Assembly: GCF_000002425.4 (NCBI RefSeq)
Contig: NC_037253.1
Coordinates: 3,378,576-3,442,575, forward strand
Source: Physcomitrium patens
Lineage: Eukaryota; Streptophyta; Bryopsida; Funariales; Funariaceae
Length of the DNA: 64,000 nucleotides
Reading direction: 5' to 3'
Below the pieces are notes generated by a model. The model saw only the letters and a program-made list of their open reading frames with translations. It made no database searches and was not told the origin of the DNA. Below, piece after piece: positions 1-13,100 of the stretch. The position numbers and the translations under genes were made by a program. How positions within the stretch are numbered: the stretch's first letter is position 1; each line of letters opens with the position of its first letter.

Positions 1-589
1 CAAATCGAATAGGAGAAAGTCCATGTTGGAATTTTTTGACACATGTCAAGTTGGCAAAAGATGCAAGTAGGTGAGTCTTTATTTAACATGGTATGATTGT
101 CTTACAAAGAATGATTTTTGTCTAGTAAATAAGTCTTGTTAACTATTGTAGTAGGTAATTTCCTAACTATCTTGTTATAAAAAGGCAAGAAAAAAGGAAA
201 GCTTGGGCTTCCTACCATTCCAATATAGAATTTTTTTCACAATTAAGATTGCTTAGAATCACTTCTACACATGGTAGTGTCATATAACAATTAAAATCTA
301 AAATAGTCTAGCTTGGAATAATATCCAAGTAGGCATTCTTCCTTTAGTTTTTTTTTTGTTTTATTTTCCTTCTTCATTAGAAGGTATCTAAGTGGGTTGC
401 AAGTAGAAGAATCAAATATTTAAATTGTGAAGAAATTAGATAGATTAAAAAGTATGCTAAGTTGAAGAGTATATTTATAATTATGTAGATGCATTGTTCG
501 ACTAGATCTAAGCAATCCAACCTATCTTCACCCATAGAAAATCTGAAACTTATTGACAAAAAAGAAAATTAAAGATCAAACAAGTAGAG
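1..589. other. AT-rich leader or LTR-like DNA, no gene seen
   Basis: No convincing coding sequence is visible. The stretch precedes a + strand gag remnant, so it may be the LTR or leader of the same decayed element. A TGTTGGAA start near position 24 would fit a plant LTR start, but I find no matching second LTR and no target duplication in the window. Confidence 0.25.
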
Positions 590-1679
590 ACTAAAGGATT
601 GGATAAGCAATCTCTTCTTCTAATACCAAAAGATATTTTTGTTCTAAACCCATTTAAATTAAATTTAGACTAAAGAATAGGAGAAAAAAAATTAGATCCT
701 TATTCTTCTAACTCAATTGTAGAGATAAATCAAGAGAGAAAAGAGTCAACACCTCTTTTCCTTCTAATGAAACATAAGAGAGAATCTACATCTATTTCTA
801 TATCCATTAAACCTTTGATTCAAGCAAGAGGTTTGCCAATTGTAATTCCAAAGGATTTACAAGCAGCTCCTATGTCCCACAACCTCTTTATATTTAAAAG
901 AATTAGAAATGATGATCTATTGACACATGTGGAAAGATTCATAGAACTTCTCATGATATGTTTAATAACCAATCCGAGTTATTATCTTGTATGGTTTTCA
1001 CGCATCTTTAAAGAGAGAGTTTACAAATGGTATAGAAACCATCCTTCCTTCCTCTTCTAAACCTTTAAAAACTAGGATATGCTTATGAGGGCGTTCCTAA
1101 AAAAAATTAGACCAGAAGTAGTGCAAAGGAATGCCCTCATGGCTCTTTTTTGTTTGATACAAGAAAAAAGGGAAGAAATCACTGAATATATTTGACAATT
1201 TGAGCTTGTAGTAATTCAATTTGTTGAAACTCTTTTTACGGATGATACTTTCATTCATTTTTTTATTCAAAGATTTAATAAAGAAGGGATAATTTGGAAA
1301 ATCCTTAAAAGATGGCTCATTTTATTAAAGACATTAACAAGCAATAAGAACAGATGTGGAAGAAAGAAAACCATAGAATTCTTGATTTTATTCCCATTTA
1401 TGCCCAAAATATAAGAAATTCTAAAAGATATTTGTATAGAGTTGTGAAAAATCAAATTCAACCTATAAATCACTATCAAGCACCTTTAGAGGTTAAACTT
1501 CACTCCAACCTCCTTGAATTGATATATCCAAATAATAGGAATAAATAGAAAGAATACTTCAAGAATGAAGCCCTTCAAAGTCAACGAGGATTCTAAAATA
1601 AACTTATTCAATAAATGAAGGCCACATAAGAGATGACTCTTTTAATTAAGAACCAAAAATCAAATCAAGCTCCACCTCC
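590..1679 (+). pseudogene. Decayed retrotransposon gag (capsid) remnant
   Basis: The longest open piece, at 767-1060, has a capsid-like layout: a predicted helix with HVERFIEL, then YYLVWFSRIFKERVYKWYRNH, which fits the Ty3/gypsy gag pattern of a WF-x-L-x-x-x-A-x-x-WY core. Downstream frames continue the similarity with stops and frameshifts: an ALMALFCLIQEKREEITEYI-like segment near 1137-1195 and a QRFNKEGIIWKIL-like segment near 1268-1310. It is the only gag remnant on the + strand in the window. It is cut by the LTR of C1 at 1680. Family assignment is by eye only, and the element it came from is not otherwise visible. Confidence 0.5.
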
Positions 1680-2228
1680 TGTCAAAGACAAGAACTCGAT
1701 GAAAAAATAGTTCAGACAAGTAAGCCTTCACTCAAAGAAAAGTAACAAAATATGAATAATAAGTATGTATATTGAAAAGAGAAACTAGAATGGCTATTGC
1801 CAAAAGACAAGAAAACTAGAGATCCTTGAAACTAGACTAGAAGCAAGAAAAGAGTTCACAAGAGTGAAGAAGCCTTCACTCTTGTCTCTATATATACTAT
1901 CTAATTAGGGGCTACGTGGCGACATTCTATAGGACCTCCAATATGTGTTGACTTTGTAGGACACATGCCTAGACTTATAACGTAAGTTTTTCTACATGTG
2001 GGCCACACAGTTAGCTTGATCTCCAAGCTAACAACATGTGTGGTACATGGCCAACTTGTTGACCACGTTTCTAATCCAAAAAGTCAATTAAAGACACCTA
2101 TGAAGTCAAAGCAGCGTCTAGGAAGTTTCTAGCAAGCTTCTATATTATTAACTTACTTTTATCTACTTTTACTTACTTCTAACTATTTTTATATGTAATT
2201 ATTAGCTTACATGATTATGGCCGTGACA
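1680..2228 (-). repeat. 3' LTR of C1
   Basis: The sequence starts TGTCA and ends TGACA, is 549 bp long and closely resembles the LTRs of C3. It carries the CTATATATACTA TATA region and the inverted repeat around 1858-1885. A polypurine tract (AGAAAGGGGGGTAA on the - strand) abuts its inner edge at 2229, as expected for a 3' LTR. The segment matching the self-primer has one substitution relative to C3 and C4. Confidence 0.85.
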
Positions 2229-2269
2229 TTACCCCCCTTTCTAGAGACGAGTTCCACGAGGAGCGGTCA

Positions 2270-2692
2270 TCATATGTTGAAGAAATCTATGATGCGACGA
2301 ATTGTATTCGCCACATACTCTGATCTCTGTTCTCTTCGAAGATGATTGATAGGGCCTCTCAACCATCGGTAGTGTCCCATACCAAGGCGGAAAGACCACC
2401 CAGTTATTTGATCATTGTTGAGGCCTTCGTAACTTCCTTCGAATAGAATATTCGGAACACCATCAAGAGTTGTTCCTACCTCTAGCAAAATCACCAAACA
2501 TCGAGAGTCCCTTCCCAAATCGTGATACCAAACGCATTGTATCTCACCATCTATTCGAGGAAGAACATGTCGTTCTTGAAGATCTTCATCTTGATTGCGT
2601 CGTCTTGAAGGTTGTGACAATCATAATGTCTCGTCGGGCAGGTCAGCAAACGAAGGTTCTTGAGTTGAATCCGCTGGTTGTTGGTTCTCCAT
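2270..2692 (-). pseudogene. Accessory ORF after pol in C1, one premature stop
   Basis: This is the C1 copy of the accessory ORF described at 35285-35707. The reading frame from the Met at 2692 is the same length (141 codons with stop) and almost the same protein, but has one TGA where C3 has CGA (Arg), about 24 codons in; the open part restarts at 2620. The conserved C-terminal block YRWLRGPINHLRREQ is intact. Its position between the chromodomain and the 3' LTR is the same in every copy. Function unknown. Confidence 0.6.
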
Positions 2693-2799
2693 CTAATTAG
2701 CGTCACAAATGCAAAGAAGTTACAAACAAGGATAGGAAATTGAATATTATCTTGCCTCAATCTTGTCTCTTTTATAAGAGAGATTTTCATCTTGATTTT

Positions 2800-4079
2800 G
2801 ATAAATGTCGTTGATGAAAACCTTTGACTTTAGCTGATGCATTTGCTAGATTCCTGGATGGCTCCCATGTGCATTCACTAATATCGTATTCGCGCCAATG
2901 AACAAGATATTTCAGCTTATTTCAGCACTACCTTGAGTCTAATATCTCTTCCACCTCAAATTCTTCATTATTATCTACTTCTATAGGAGGCGGTGGCATT
3001 TGTCTTCTTCTTTGTATATCCACTATCTTATATGGTTCAAGAAGAGATACGTGGAATACAGGATGGATCCTCATTGACTCTGGTAGATGTAACCGATATG
3101 CAACTGGGTTGATCTGTTCAGAAACAGAAAAGGGGCCAAGCCTACGATAGTCCAACTTGTCACAAGGTCGAGTAGTCTTGATATTGCGACGAAGTAGCCA
3201 TACCTTATCACCCACGTTGAGTTGTGGTTGCTCCTTACGATATAGATCTACGTTTATCTTTTGTCGTTCTTGAACTTCCTTCAATTGCGTCTTCATGATT
3301 GCATGTAACTCTGACAACGGATTTGCCATATCTTCTGCTGCAGGATTATCAACTTTTGAAAAATCAAAAGTATCAAGTCGTGGATGATAGCCATAATTGG
3401 CAAAGAAAGGTGTTTGTTGCGTGGAAGAATGTACCGTATTATTATAAGCAAACTCTGCCAATGGCAGAAGGGTTGTCCAATCATCTTGTTGGTAGTTGAT
3501 AGTACACCTTAAATATTGCTCCAAGACTTGGTTTATGCGCTTTGTTTGTCCATCAGTTTGAGGATGGAAAGCCGAAGATAGCTTTATGTCCACTTTTAAA
3601 ATCTTGAAAAGGGTCCTCCAAAATCTTGACACAAATTGAGTTCCCCTATCCGATATGATATCTTTAGGTAATCCATGATAGCGATAGATATTATCAATGA
3701 AAAGCTTAGCTGTTTCTTCACCTGTGATAGATTTTGTACATGGCATAAAATGTGCCATCTTGGTGAAACGATCTACTATCACAAATATAGAATCATAAGA
3801 TCTTGAGCTTGGAAGATCTGTGATGAAATCCATAGAAACAGAAGACCATGGTTGTTCTGGTATAGGTAATGGCTGAAGAAGTCCGTAAGGTCGATGACGA
3901 GGAATTTTTGATCTTGAACAAATATCACATGATTGTACAAAGTCTTTGACTGACTTCCACATTTGTGGCCACCAAAAATCTCTTGATATGAGTTCCAAAG
4001 TCTTATTATATCCAAAGAGCCCTGCTGCTGGAAAGTCATGACGTGCTTGAAGAACACGTAAACATGCTTCTCCTTCTTG
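2800..4079 (-). pseudogene. C1 integrase and broken chromodomain
   Basis: The open part (2928-3998) codes the integrase: the CDICSR zinc-binding end, the catalytic core (SMDFITDLP, ISDRGTQF) and the C-terminal GPFSVSEQINPVAYRL / HPVFHVSLLEPY region. The third catalytic residue, Glu in the family, is Lys at 3540-3542 (GQTKRIN), exactly 35 residues after the second Asp. The chromodomain that should follow is cut by two stops directly after EEILDSR, although LVHW and TWEPSRNLANA can be read beyond them. The upstream zinc-binding His is also changed (AAGLFG instead of AAGHFG). Not functional. Confidence 0.8.
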
Positions 4080-4250
4080 TACATAAACAAACCACTAGAA
4101 TATGGAGCAAAAGAAGGCTCCAAAAATTTTCATTCACATCTTTTCTTTCAATAATTCCACCAATTTAGGTAAATGTACCCTCGCCACGAAAATTGGCCTT
4201 AAGTTCCAAGGCACATGAGGCACTGTAAAGATAATCATAGGAGCAAGCTC
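4080..4250. other. Unassigned filler between C1 and N1
   Basis: Similarity to C3 ends near 4079 and similarity to the N1 right LTR begins near 4250. The 170 bases between match neither, and no gene is seen. It may be filler at a deletion junction or a third element fragment. Confidence 0.35.
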
Positions 4251-4683
4251 ACTAATATCTTAAGTCATTGGCTTCCAATCCACCAAATAAAACTCAATAA
4301 TGACAAATTAAATTTCTTGCTTAATAACATAAAGATTCAATTTCTATTTCACTATAATATTTTTAGTTTATATTATTCAATAATCACAATGGATTTCAAT
4401 CTCTCAATTTTGGTGTTATCATAAAAGAAAACAAAACAAAGAAAATAAGAGGTAGTACTAAGCTTACCCCAGCTCTAGATTTTCATAGTTCAAATCCCTT
4501 CTACTTCTTCTTCAACAGATTTATACTTATCCTTAAATACCAAATATTACACATCCAATATTAACTACTTTTTCTTCCTAATCATCCATTAAATCCTCTA
4601 TACTATCCATTCATTAATTTATTGGCTTTTCTTAATCCTACATATGATGTATTGTAAGACAAAAAGATCCTATTCATTCTACA
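4251..4683 (-). repeat. Truncated 3' LTR of N1
   Basis: It matches the second part of the right LTR (from about 11693) and ends CATTCTACA, like the LTRs of N2 and N3. A polypurine tract (AGGAGTGGGACTA on the - strand) adjoins it. About 500 bp of the outer part are missing. Confidence 0.65.
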
Positions 4684-4759
4684 TAGTCCCACTCCTAATT
4701 ATGCAATATCTTTGCAAACAAAGAATTAGTAAAAACTTTTTCAACTAACTCTTATAAAT

Positions 4760-5000
4760 TTTCTATCACTTTGGGCTTACTAGATTGATCAATTCCAACA
4801 TTCACTAAAGGTGGTTCCATAAGTTCTAGCTCTAATGATAAGTCCTCATCCTCCTCCAATACCTCAATTGGCTCTTTCTTAAATTGGGCTAATAAGTCCT
4901 TATTATATGCTTCAAATTCACTATGCTCAAACCATCTTCAAGGTCATAGTTTGTTATATATTCTTCCATTATTTCCACATCAATTAGTAGCAAATTATCT
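4760..5000 (-). pseudogene. Remnant of coiled-coil third ORF in N1
   Basis: This stretch is colinear with the C-terminal part of the coiled-coil ORF in N2 (20147-20518), including an acidic Glu/Asp-rich run. No frame is open for long. It shows that the extra ORF between integrase and 3' LTR is an old feature of this lineage. Confidence 0.5.
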
Positions 5001-5639
5001 AACTTTCATAAAAATTGATATAACTAAATATTTCTAAATTTTTTTGCCTTTGTAGAGACCAACAAATATCCAATTTTATTAGTTCCATATTGATAATAAC
5101 CATTAGGGACGGCAACTCCAAATCACTCTTAGCTTTCACATTTCAACTCCTATTATCTCTGTCTGCAACTCTCTTTATTCTTTCAATTGGACATTATGAA
5201 TGCTTGCTATGCCTTACTCGCACTAATACTACTTTTTTACTTACTGAAGTAAACACTATACCCCAACAATTACAAATCAAGACAATAATATTCAAAATGC
5301 TGAAAAAAACTTCTACTAAGTGCTTCTCTTGTAAACTTTTATTCAGGGCATGAACTAACAATTATCAGTCCGGTTTATCTTAACCTCACTTTTTATTATC
5401 TTTATTAATCATTATTATGATCCAAAACTAATCATCAATTGTCTTTACTACCCATTATACAACTATGATTGAAAGTAATCTATGATTAATAAGTAAGCCT
5501 TCATCCATCAAAATTATAAATTCATCCTGGATTTTAGTATAATAAAGTTGTAATCTATTACAATTAATATAAATAATAAATTAGATACCTTAAAGATCCT
5601 AAAATTATACTAATTTATTAGAAAAATCTTCAATGACAT
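5001..5639. other. Eroded interior of N1, no frame readable
   Basis: This corresponds by position to the N3 segment between the third ORF and integrase. A short block near 5510-5570 matches the integrase-end region of N2 (about 21000-21050) and N3 (about 31890-31940). The 87-codon open frame at 5090-5353 on the + strand is not conserved and looks like chance. Confidence 0.45.
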
Positions 5640-6420
5640 GATAGAGGCTATGCCAATGAATTTGAAATTTATCCAAAAAAAATTGAAAGTGGCTATCATA
5701 AAGCAAAATTAAATTATTATACATGAATGATTTTAGAAACAATTTATTATCATAATAACTCTTTCTTTGATGCTAGATAGCTTTTATAATCAAAAGAGCC
5801 ATAGTACTAATTTCATCCTATTTCTTCAATTATGCTAATTGATATTAGAAGGATTTCATGTCTCCAAGATATTCATCCAATGCAATTTGTAAGCTTTGAA
5901 CTTCCAATTCAACTGATAAAATGGCTTTTTGGCCATACACCAATTGAAATGGCATAACATTAGAAGTAACTTTATAAGCAGTATAATATGCCCATAAGTC
6001 TGTAAATAATTTAATATTTCAATTAATTCTTTGAAACATCCAAATTTAATAATAATATTCTCGTATAAAAAGATAGCTATAATATTGGTACTATCCATCT
6101 TTGTTTCAATTTTTTCTATCTATTTGGTTACATAATATATGGCTACTAAGATATATCGCTTATATTTATATCTCAACGCTGATACAATGGATCTAACAAA
6201 ATCAATATCTTATTTTTTAAATGGTGCATGTGCCGAAATTGGGATTAATAGCATAGCAAAAGTCACAGTAGGTTGACGAATACGTTGACAGTTATGGCAA
6301 TGATGCACATATTGGTGTACATCCAAAAACATTGTTGGCCATTAATAATCAGCCATTAAAGCTTTTTGAGCAATAGTATGACTAGCAAAGTTTTCACCAC
6401 AACTATCAAGGTTTCATCCA
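5640..6420 (-). pseudogene. N1 integrase remnant
   Basis: It is colinear with the N3 integrase region (32030-32900). The clearest block, near 6230-6370, corresponds to the N3 segment around the zinc-binding Cys residues and the first catalytic Asp. Many stops and indels; not functional. Confidence 0.6.
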
Positions 6421-7760
6421 TTTAAGATGGTATATACTTCACTTTAAAATATACAATGGTATAAAATTCCATCTTTCTCTTGCTTATACAAAGTATCGCC
6501 AATCATGGTATATAGAGCACTTTTCAAAATTAGACATCACTTTAGTTTCTCACTATAAATAAGTAGAAATGTCTAGAATATCAAATACTGAATCAATTCA
6601 CTATATTCTTAAGAAATTACATCTTCAAAAATAATACCACATTAAAGAATGTATCATTAATAGATTTATTACCTAATATATTAGACAATTGAGAAAGATG
6701 ATCAATATTGGCATATATTTTTTCCAATCAAACATTAATGATAAAATTAAATTTTTAGAGGAAGAACATCTATTTAGCAATTTGTCCACTTAATTGAGAT
6801 TTATTAATTATATATTTAAGAGCACCATGATCAATACAAAAGACAAATAAATATTTGAGCAGATAATGTTGATATTTTAAGATAGAATAAACTATGCCAA
6901 ATGCTTCTCACTTTATTGTAGTGTAATTCTGTTCAATTGCAACCAATTGATGTCTACGATAATGTATAAGATGATCAAATTCTTTCTCATCCTTCTAACT
7001 TAGTACAGATCCAATAACAACATTAGATGCATCAACATAGATGTAAAAAAAATTTGTTCAATATAATACAGTCAGTATAAGTGTAAAAACTAATTTTTCT
7101 TTCAATGCTTCAAATGTAATAGTATATTCTTTAGTCCATATTATACAAGAATCATCCAATAGTGGTTTCTTTAGAAGATTTGTTAAAGGTAGACATATCA
7201 ATTTGGAAATATGCCATATTTATTATATTATTCCAAATATTTACTGAGACATTCTAAATGATTTTGGATTGTATTGAAAGTACAGAAAGTATTTTAAAAT
7301 ATTTCCATAAATAATTATAAATAGTCTTGAAAGACTTGAATTATCACTCTTTGAAATGTGGCTAGTACATTATATAATTCAAATGGCATAACTTTATAAG
7401 CAAACATCTCCCAATCTATAATAGAAGTAATCTTCAATTTTTCTTCCATGGTAATTCAAACTTGAGTATATCCTAAGAATCCTTTTAAAATGAATAGCAT
7501 TCATGGCTAGCCACTATGTCTAATATATTATCCGTAAACTGTAATGAAAAATAATCCTTACTAATAGCCGCATTTAATTTCTAAAAATCTTGATAAATTC
7601 AAATTTTTCTATTTTTTTTTGATACCATCATAATTCGTGAAATCCATTTATTATATAGTACATGATATATAAAATCCACCTCTAATTTTGTTGAGATTGG
7701 AGTTGAAGTATGTCGAAATACACTTGTTTCTTAGATATGACATCTACTTCATTCAAACCA
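6421..7760 (-). pseudogene. N1 reverse transcriptase and RNase H remnant
   Basis: It is colinear with N3 at 32940-34500, with recognisable blocks near 6880-7040 (RNase H) and 7360-7640 (reverse transcriptase core). Frames are broken throughout. Confidence 0.6.
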
Positions 7761-8420
7761 CACTTGTCTTCAAAAGTAACTTCAAATCTTAAAATTTGAG
7801 ATTCTTTATGCTACTATATTAGGTACATTTACAATACAATCTTATTTGTTTTCTTTCAAATGGTCAAAGTACCATGATCTCAATCATTTTGTGCTTTATT
7901 TTGATATAACCATAGTCATCCCAATAAAATTACATAAGATGAAGTTGAATTTTATAACCAAAAAATAATATAATCAATGTTGTATTCAATGCTAGCAATG
8001 ACAGTGTGAATACTCTATAAAATGTCCATTGATTTAATTTGGCTATAATGAGCCATCCTTAATATCAATGTGGTGGGCAATAAGTTTACTAAATCCAAAG
8101 CTTTCATTATGTCTACATTCATCAAATTTACACTAGAGCCACCATCCACTTAGATGCCAAAAATCATAACTACATAAATTGACATGTCAATAGTTGGTGC
8201 ACCTGAGACAATGTTCAAACTAACCTCACAAATTTCTTTATTTCATTGCCTATGCCTTATTAATGATAAATTCAATATAGAATGACATTGTGATATTAGT
8301 ACTAAAAGTTGCTTCATTGAAATCAAGAATTAGATTAGGTCCAGATCTTTCAAAATATCATAAGATTTCATATTGGAAGCAATCTCCAATGCTCTAATTT
8401 TTTTCATTGATTTTAGCTGT
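7761..8420 (-). pseudogene. N1 protease region remnant
   Basis: It matches N3 at 41440-41980. The block around 8110-8150 corresponds to the VDGGSSVNLM protease motif of N3, with degraded codons. No open frame. Confidence 0.55.
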
Positions 8421-10740
8421 GCCCTTGGAGGTAGAAATTCATATTTTATTAGTACAGATATTGATATTGCTGATAGTGATTTTTCCATTTTTTTTCAATA
8501 AATAAATCTTCTATTGGATATAAAGTAACATGAAACCTTACCAATATTGGATTGATTGAAACTAAAATGGATTTTGGTTGAACTGCCATATTGATACTGA
8601 TTATAGGATTGCTGTGTTAAATTGAGTTTGGTGTCAACATTGAAATGCTTTTCTATAAATTCTAATAATTTGTAGTTGCCATATTGATACTGATTATTGG
8701 ATTATCATTTCTCAATTCTTGATTATGATTCTCGTTCATTGCTAGCTCTTCCACTTGTCTAATTGGATTATTTCTTTTTTGTTGGCCTCAAGTCACTATT
8801 GCTTTAATCACTTCAATCTGATACACTAGTGATTCTTGTTGAATTCGACCTTTATCTTTTGTTTGATTATTCAACTATATTTATTGAACTCAATTATTAA
8901 AATTAAATGGAGCATTGCATTGTAAGTAAGTAAATCCAAATTTGTTACAATTTCTATAAATTGGAGCATAATCATTATTAACTCTTAGATTCGGATATTT
9001 TTTAGCATAATGTCCCAATTGTCTACAATGATAATAATGAAGTAGATATCGTCTTGTACCATTTGGCATATTGAGTATTTTAATTGATATAAATTGGCTA
9101 GGTTTGTTTCAAGTTGGATTGATGAATAATCCTAGTTGTCTTATTAGTACCAAAGAAATTGTAATCAATTGTAGTGATAAGAAATATTGCTGATATGCTT
9201 GATGATTTTTTACATAATTTTGAGGATTTACATATATCTCATTATAATTTGAATCTTAAAAATTACTTAAGGTTTGATTTTGTTTATGTGAGCGATTTCC
9301 ATTCCAGCCAAACATATTCCTTGTATAGACTTGATTAACATTCCATTGAGTTGGTTGAATCATGGTCTGAGTATAAAACTGTTGTTGCTTCCATAAATTC
9401 TAATAATTTGTAGTTGAATGTTTTCCTCCATAAAATGTACACTGCACAATCATTTGTGGTGGCAAAGAACATTTGATCACCAAATAGCTAAAGCCCTTAT
9501 AATTATTGTACCACACATTAGACCTTATATTGATTGATTTTTGTTGCTTCTCTTTATCTTTAGCCATATGGACTACCAATTCTTCCATTTTTTAATCAAG
9601 TTTCATAACAAATTTTTATTTCTATTTTTTGGAGCTAAAATCATTGGTAAATCAATTATAGCCATTGGTGGCTATTGATAAGGAGGGAAATGATAATACA
9701 AAACTATTATTGATGGAAATATGGCTTGCAACGGTGCAACATTGATTATTTCATGTGTATTAGCACTTGAATTGGTACTTATAGCCATCAATCTTGCTAA
9801 CTACTTGCAGTTCCATTCTATACTAGAATTAAATAACTTCCTTGAAGTAAAATCATAATAGCTTCTATAAGTAAAAATTAGTCATAATAACATTCCTCCT
9901 ACACTTTTTGGCCCTACTAAGAGACATAGCCACTATATTTGATTGAACTTCCTTGACAAATATCTTAAGCTCAGATAGATGCAATCCATTAATCAATATA
10001 GATAATAAAAAAGGATCTAATATTTGGTTATTTGGCTACTTACAGAGTATATCTATCACATGGCCATGGTAAGATTCTACTGCCTCTTTTGGATTTATTT
10101 TATTATTCATTAGTCTTTTTTGAAAGCAATCATTAAAGCCAATTAGATGAAAATGGATTAAAAATGCATTCTTTAATGCTTCTTATTTAGAAAATTGATC
10201 CATTTATTTACAATTATACTATTCAAATGCTAAATCTTTCAAAGTTGATAGTAGCCATTATAACCAAATGTCTTTAGTTCTACCATTATTGACTATATAT
10301 GTAGTCAAAAATTGAGACAAATTTTGATCTGGATCAGTATTTAGCCATCCACTAAAAGTTGGTAATGGAGCCATGCTAGTGGTATGATCTCCCATTGCTT
10401 CCATTTGTACTGTAATTGGTATTACTAGACTTGCTACCGCCATTGGAATCTTTAGTACATCCCTTATTTTCTTCTTAATTTGAGCATTGCTCTTTCATGT
10501 TAAAATCTCTATATTCTCAACTTCTTCGTGATAATTTAAATCTTCTAATAACTTTATAATTTGTATTGGTGGCAAAAAATATGGATTCTAAAAAATTTTA
10601 AAATGACCTTGATTCAAAATTAATGGACTTAAATTTGAAGATAAGGCATTACTAGATTTTGCCACAACCAATATTAAAAATATACCCAATGGTGTACTCA
10701 ATTCTTTCCTACCTCATTTATCTTCAATAATCGAATTTCA
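8421..10740 (-). pseudogene. N1 gag remnant
   Basis: It is colinear with N3 gag (42370-44548). Short open pieces survive, for example 9400-9588 (MEELVVHMAKDKEKQQK, then a zinc-knuckle-like SNVWYNN segment with lost Cys) and 10258-10443 (TSMAPLPTFSGW...DPDQNLSQFLTTYIVNNG, the capsid N-terminal region). The zinc-knuckle cluster seen in N3 can be traced near 8900-9060. Many stops and frameshifts. Confidence 0.65.
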
Positions 10741-11195
10741 TGGAGATGTTGGACTTTTAAATAAATTCTTTGCAAGTGTCCTTGGAAATTTCATTGAAAA
10801 TATATAAGATTGAAATATTAAAGGTTTTTTTTAAATTGAATATGCTCGAATATATCTATATGCATGTAACTATGGCTTTATCCAACTCTATCAATACTTC
10901 TTCTTATGAGTTTGTTCTTATTCTTCTAATAACAAATTCCTTACTTGTATTCTATCTTATTTGTCTTTCAACTATTGAGTCTTTTTTAGAACAGTGCTAT
11001 CATTTCTATTAACCATAATTCTTCCTCATAAAGTTCTTGAAGTAATATATAGTACCATCCTATCACCATCCATATGACTTCAATTCCAGATTAACTACAA
11101 TTAAATAATAACTACATTCAATATCTAATCTTAAGTAGCCTATAAATAATCTCTAACATTAAAACAATTATCAATCATTGTTAATGATGCCAAAA

Positions 11196-12050
11196 TGTAG
11201 TGTCATTTTTCTTATTCCAAATTAATCTAATCAAAATAAACATATATAGGTAGATTTGAATACAAAAAAAGACTATGTGTATAAGATATATTTATTAAAA
11301 TGACACAATTAACCATTTTTAATTGGCTAAATTCAATGGGCATATAAAATATTCCAAAATGACTTCAATTTTTATAACTATCTATAGATTCTTTTTTATA
11401 GTTAAATATAAATATTTATAATATCATCTTCTATAAATCTCCTATTTTATTCACTTGACTTTCTTCAATCTCATAATACCATCATGTAATATTACATTGC
11501 CTTAACAAATTACATATATTCACTCAATATTTTAATTATTGGATATAAATCTTCTTTAATAATACATTCCAAAATTAATTATTTTTTTCATATTCTCTTT
11601 TATACATCCAATTCTACTCATTTTTTATAGATCTCTTTCACTATTCAACTATTATAGTCAATATGATACAACATCATTTGTTAGAACTGAACTACACCAA
11701 TATCTTAAGTCACTGGCTTCCAATCCGCCAAACAAAACTCAATAATCATAAATTCAATTTCTTGGTTAACAAAATAAAGATCCAATTTCTATTTTATTAC
11801 AATACTCTTGATTTAAATTATTCAACAATCAAAACGGATTCCAATCTCTCAACTTTGGTGTTATCATAAAAAAAAATAAAACAAAGAAAACAAGAGGTAG
11901 CACCAAGCTTATCTCAGCTCTAAACTTTCATAGTTTGGGTCCCTTCTATTTCTTCTTCAACAGATTTATATTTACTCCTAAATACCAAATATTACACATC
12001 TAATATTAATTATTTTTCCTTTTTAATCATCTATTATACCTTTTAAACTA
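11196..12050 (-). repeat. 5' LTR of N1, truncated at outer end
   Basis: It begins TG directly after a decayed primer-site sequence (GATGCCAAAA, compared with GGCGCCAAAA in N2) and matches the N2 LTR start (ACTTATTC..AATTAATCTAAT). It shares about 350 bp with the left N1 LTR and breaks off near 12050 before the CTACA end. Confidence 0.6.
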
Positions 12051-12059
12051 AAAAGTTCA

Positions 12060-13100
12060 TCAAAGCTTGAAAGTCTTATCCTTCATTTTTTTTAAATAAA
12101 CAATATCTTCTTTGATTGCCTTCTTTATAATTAGTACATATATTGTACTTGTGGTTTGGACTATCATACCACATATATCTTTTGATACATCTTCTAAGTC
12201 CTTTCAAAATATTTGATATAGTAGATTTTTGAGATCTTTTCAATTTTTTCATTTCTACCTTCAAATCTTTCATAATTTTGATTAATTCCTTCAGTACTTC
12301 ATCATATATAGCCTTGCTCATTTTTTGAGTTGATGAAGAAGTTGGAGTAGTGGACACAAGATCTAATTGTGTCAAATAATTCTAAGTCTTGAACTTTTAC
12401 TACTTAGTTAAATTTCCAACTGCTTCCTTTCATCTTTCTTCAATTGTTAGCAAAGCCATTCTCAAATGCTCTTTCTACTAAATAAATGAGTAATTTGCTC
12501 TCTAAATCATCATTTTTTATTTGTAAAAATAACTTAGTTTTCCTTATATGAAGTAATTTCCTTTTATAACTTAGCTATTGGCCAAACTTCTTCTTGAAAT
12601 CTTTAATTAACTTGATTAGATCTATTTGACATCTAGGCCTTTGTTTAATCTATTCTAAATATAATATTTTGATTATTCTTTTTGAATTTTCTTCAAAAAA
12701 TTCATCTTTAAGGTGTTTTATAAATTTGTTTCAAGAAATAGATTTTTTATGTAATTCTTCCATTTTTTTTTTAATCTTAGGAATAACAAGAAGATCAAAA
12801 GTAGAGATCATCTTTATATTTGAAACTTAATGTATTTTCATCTTGGATATATAGATCCTAAGAAATTTGGTGATGTTTCTTCTTTCAAATCATCTAATCT
12901 TATCAACAATAATTTGTAAGGTTTTTGTGGTACCTTTGCTTTACACTTGAACTTGTTATTGTTGTTCTATGAATTATGTAAATACTCAAAATAAGTCATT
13001 TGAAACAACTCCTCTTGGTATTTTAAAATCTAAATCAACATCTTCCATAATTCTTAGTAGAATAATAAGTGCCTCAAGGCTCTTTGAGTAAAAGCATCAA
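12060..13100 (-). pseudogene. Decayed gag of another retroelement
   Basis: The open piece at 12076-12375 (99 codons) has a lysine-rich coiled-coil-like stretch (VLKELIKIMKDLKVEMKKLK) followed by a degraded zinc-knuckle-like segment, CIKRYMWYDSPNHKYNIC. Upstream frames contain a gag-like WNKFIKHLKDEFFEENSKRI and FERRNITKFL, broken by stops. The rest of the element is missing because the left boundary is N1. The gag assignment is moderate and the family is unknown. Confidence 0.45.

Larger units (their letters stand above)
1680..4079 (-). mobile_element. Truncated chromovirus C1 (3' end)
   Basis: This is the 3' portion of a Ty3/gypsy chromovirus: a 3' LTR (1680-2228), an accessory ORF remnant, a broken chromodomain and most of the integrase. 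Similarity to C3 and C4 runs close to base-for-base up to about 4079, inside the sequence coding the integrase zinc-binding region, then stops. Reverse transcriptase, protease, gag and the 5' LTR are missing. It interrupts the + strand gag remnant on its left. No target duplication can be assigned because one end is lost. Confidence 0.8.
4251..12050 (-). mobile_element. Decayed non-chromovirus Ty3/gypsy element N1
   Basis: This is a full-order but badly eroded relative of N3, about 7.8 kb. From left to right (3' to 5') it has: truncated 3' LTR, polypurine tract, remnant of the third ORF, integrase, RNase H and reverse transcriptase, protease, gag, decayed primer site and 5' LTR. Almost every frame is broken. 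Each block is recognised by colinear nucleotide similarity to N3 or N2. Both outer ends are truncated, so there is no target duplication. It is clearly the oldest recognisable whole element here. Confidence 0.75.

Noticed and set aside
2470-2700. Frames opposite the accessory ORF (also 35485-35715) and opposite pol
   Set aside because: They are antisense or shifted shadows of the accessory ORF and pol, with no independent support.
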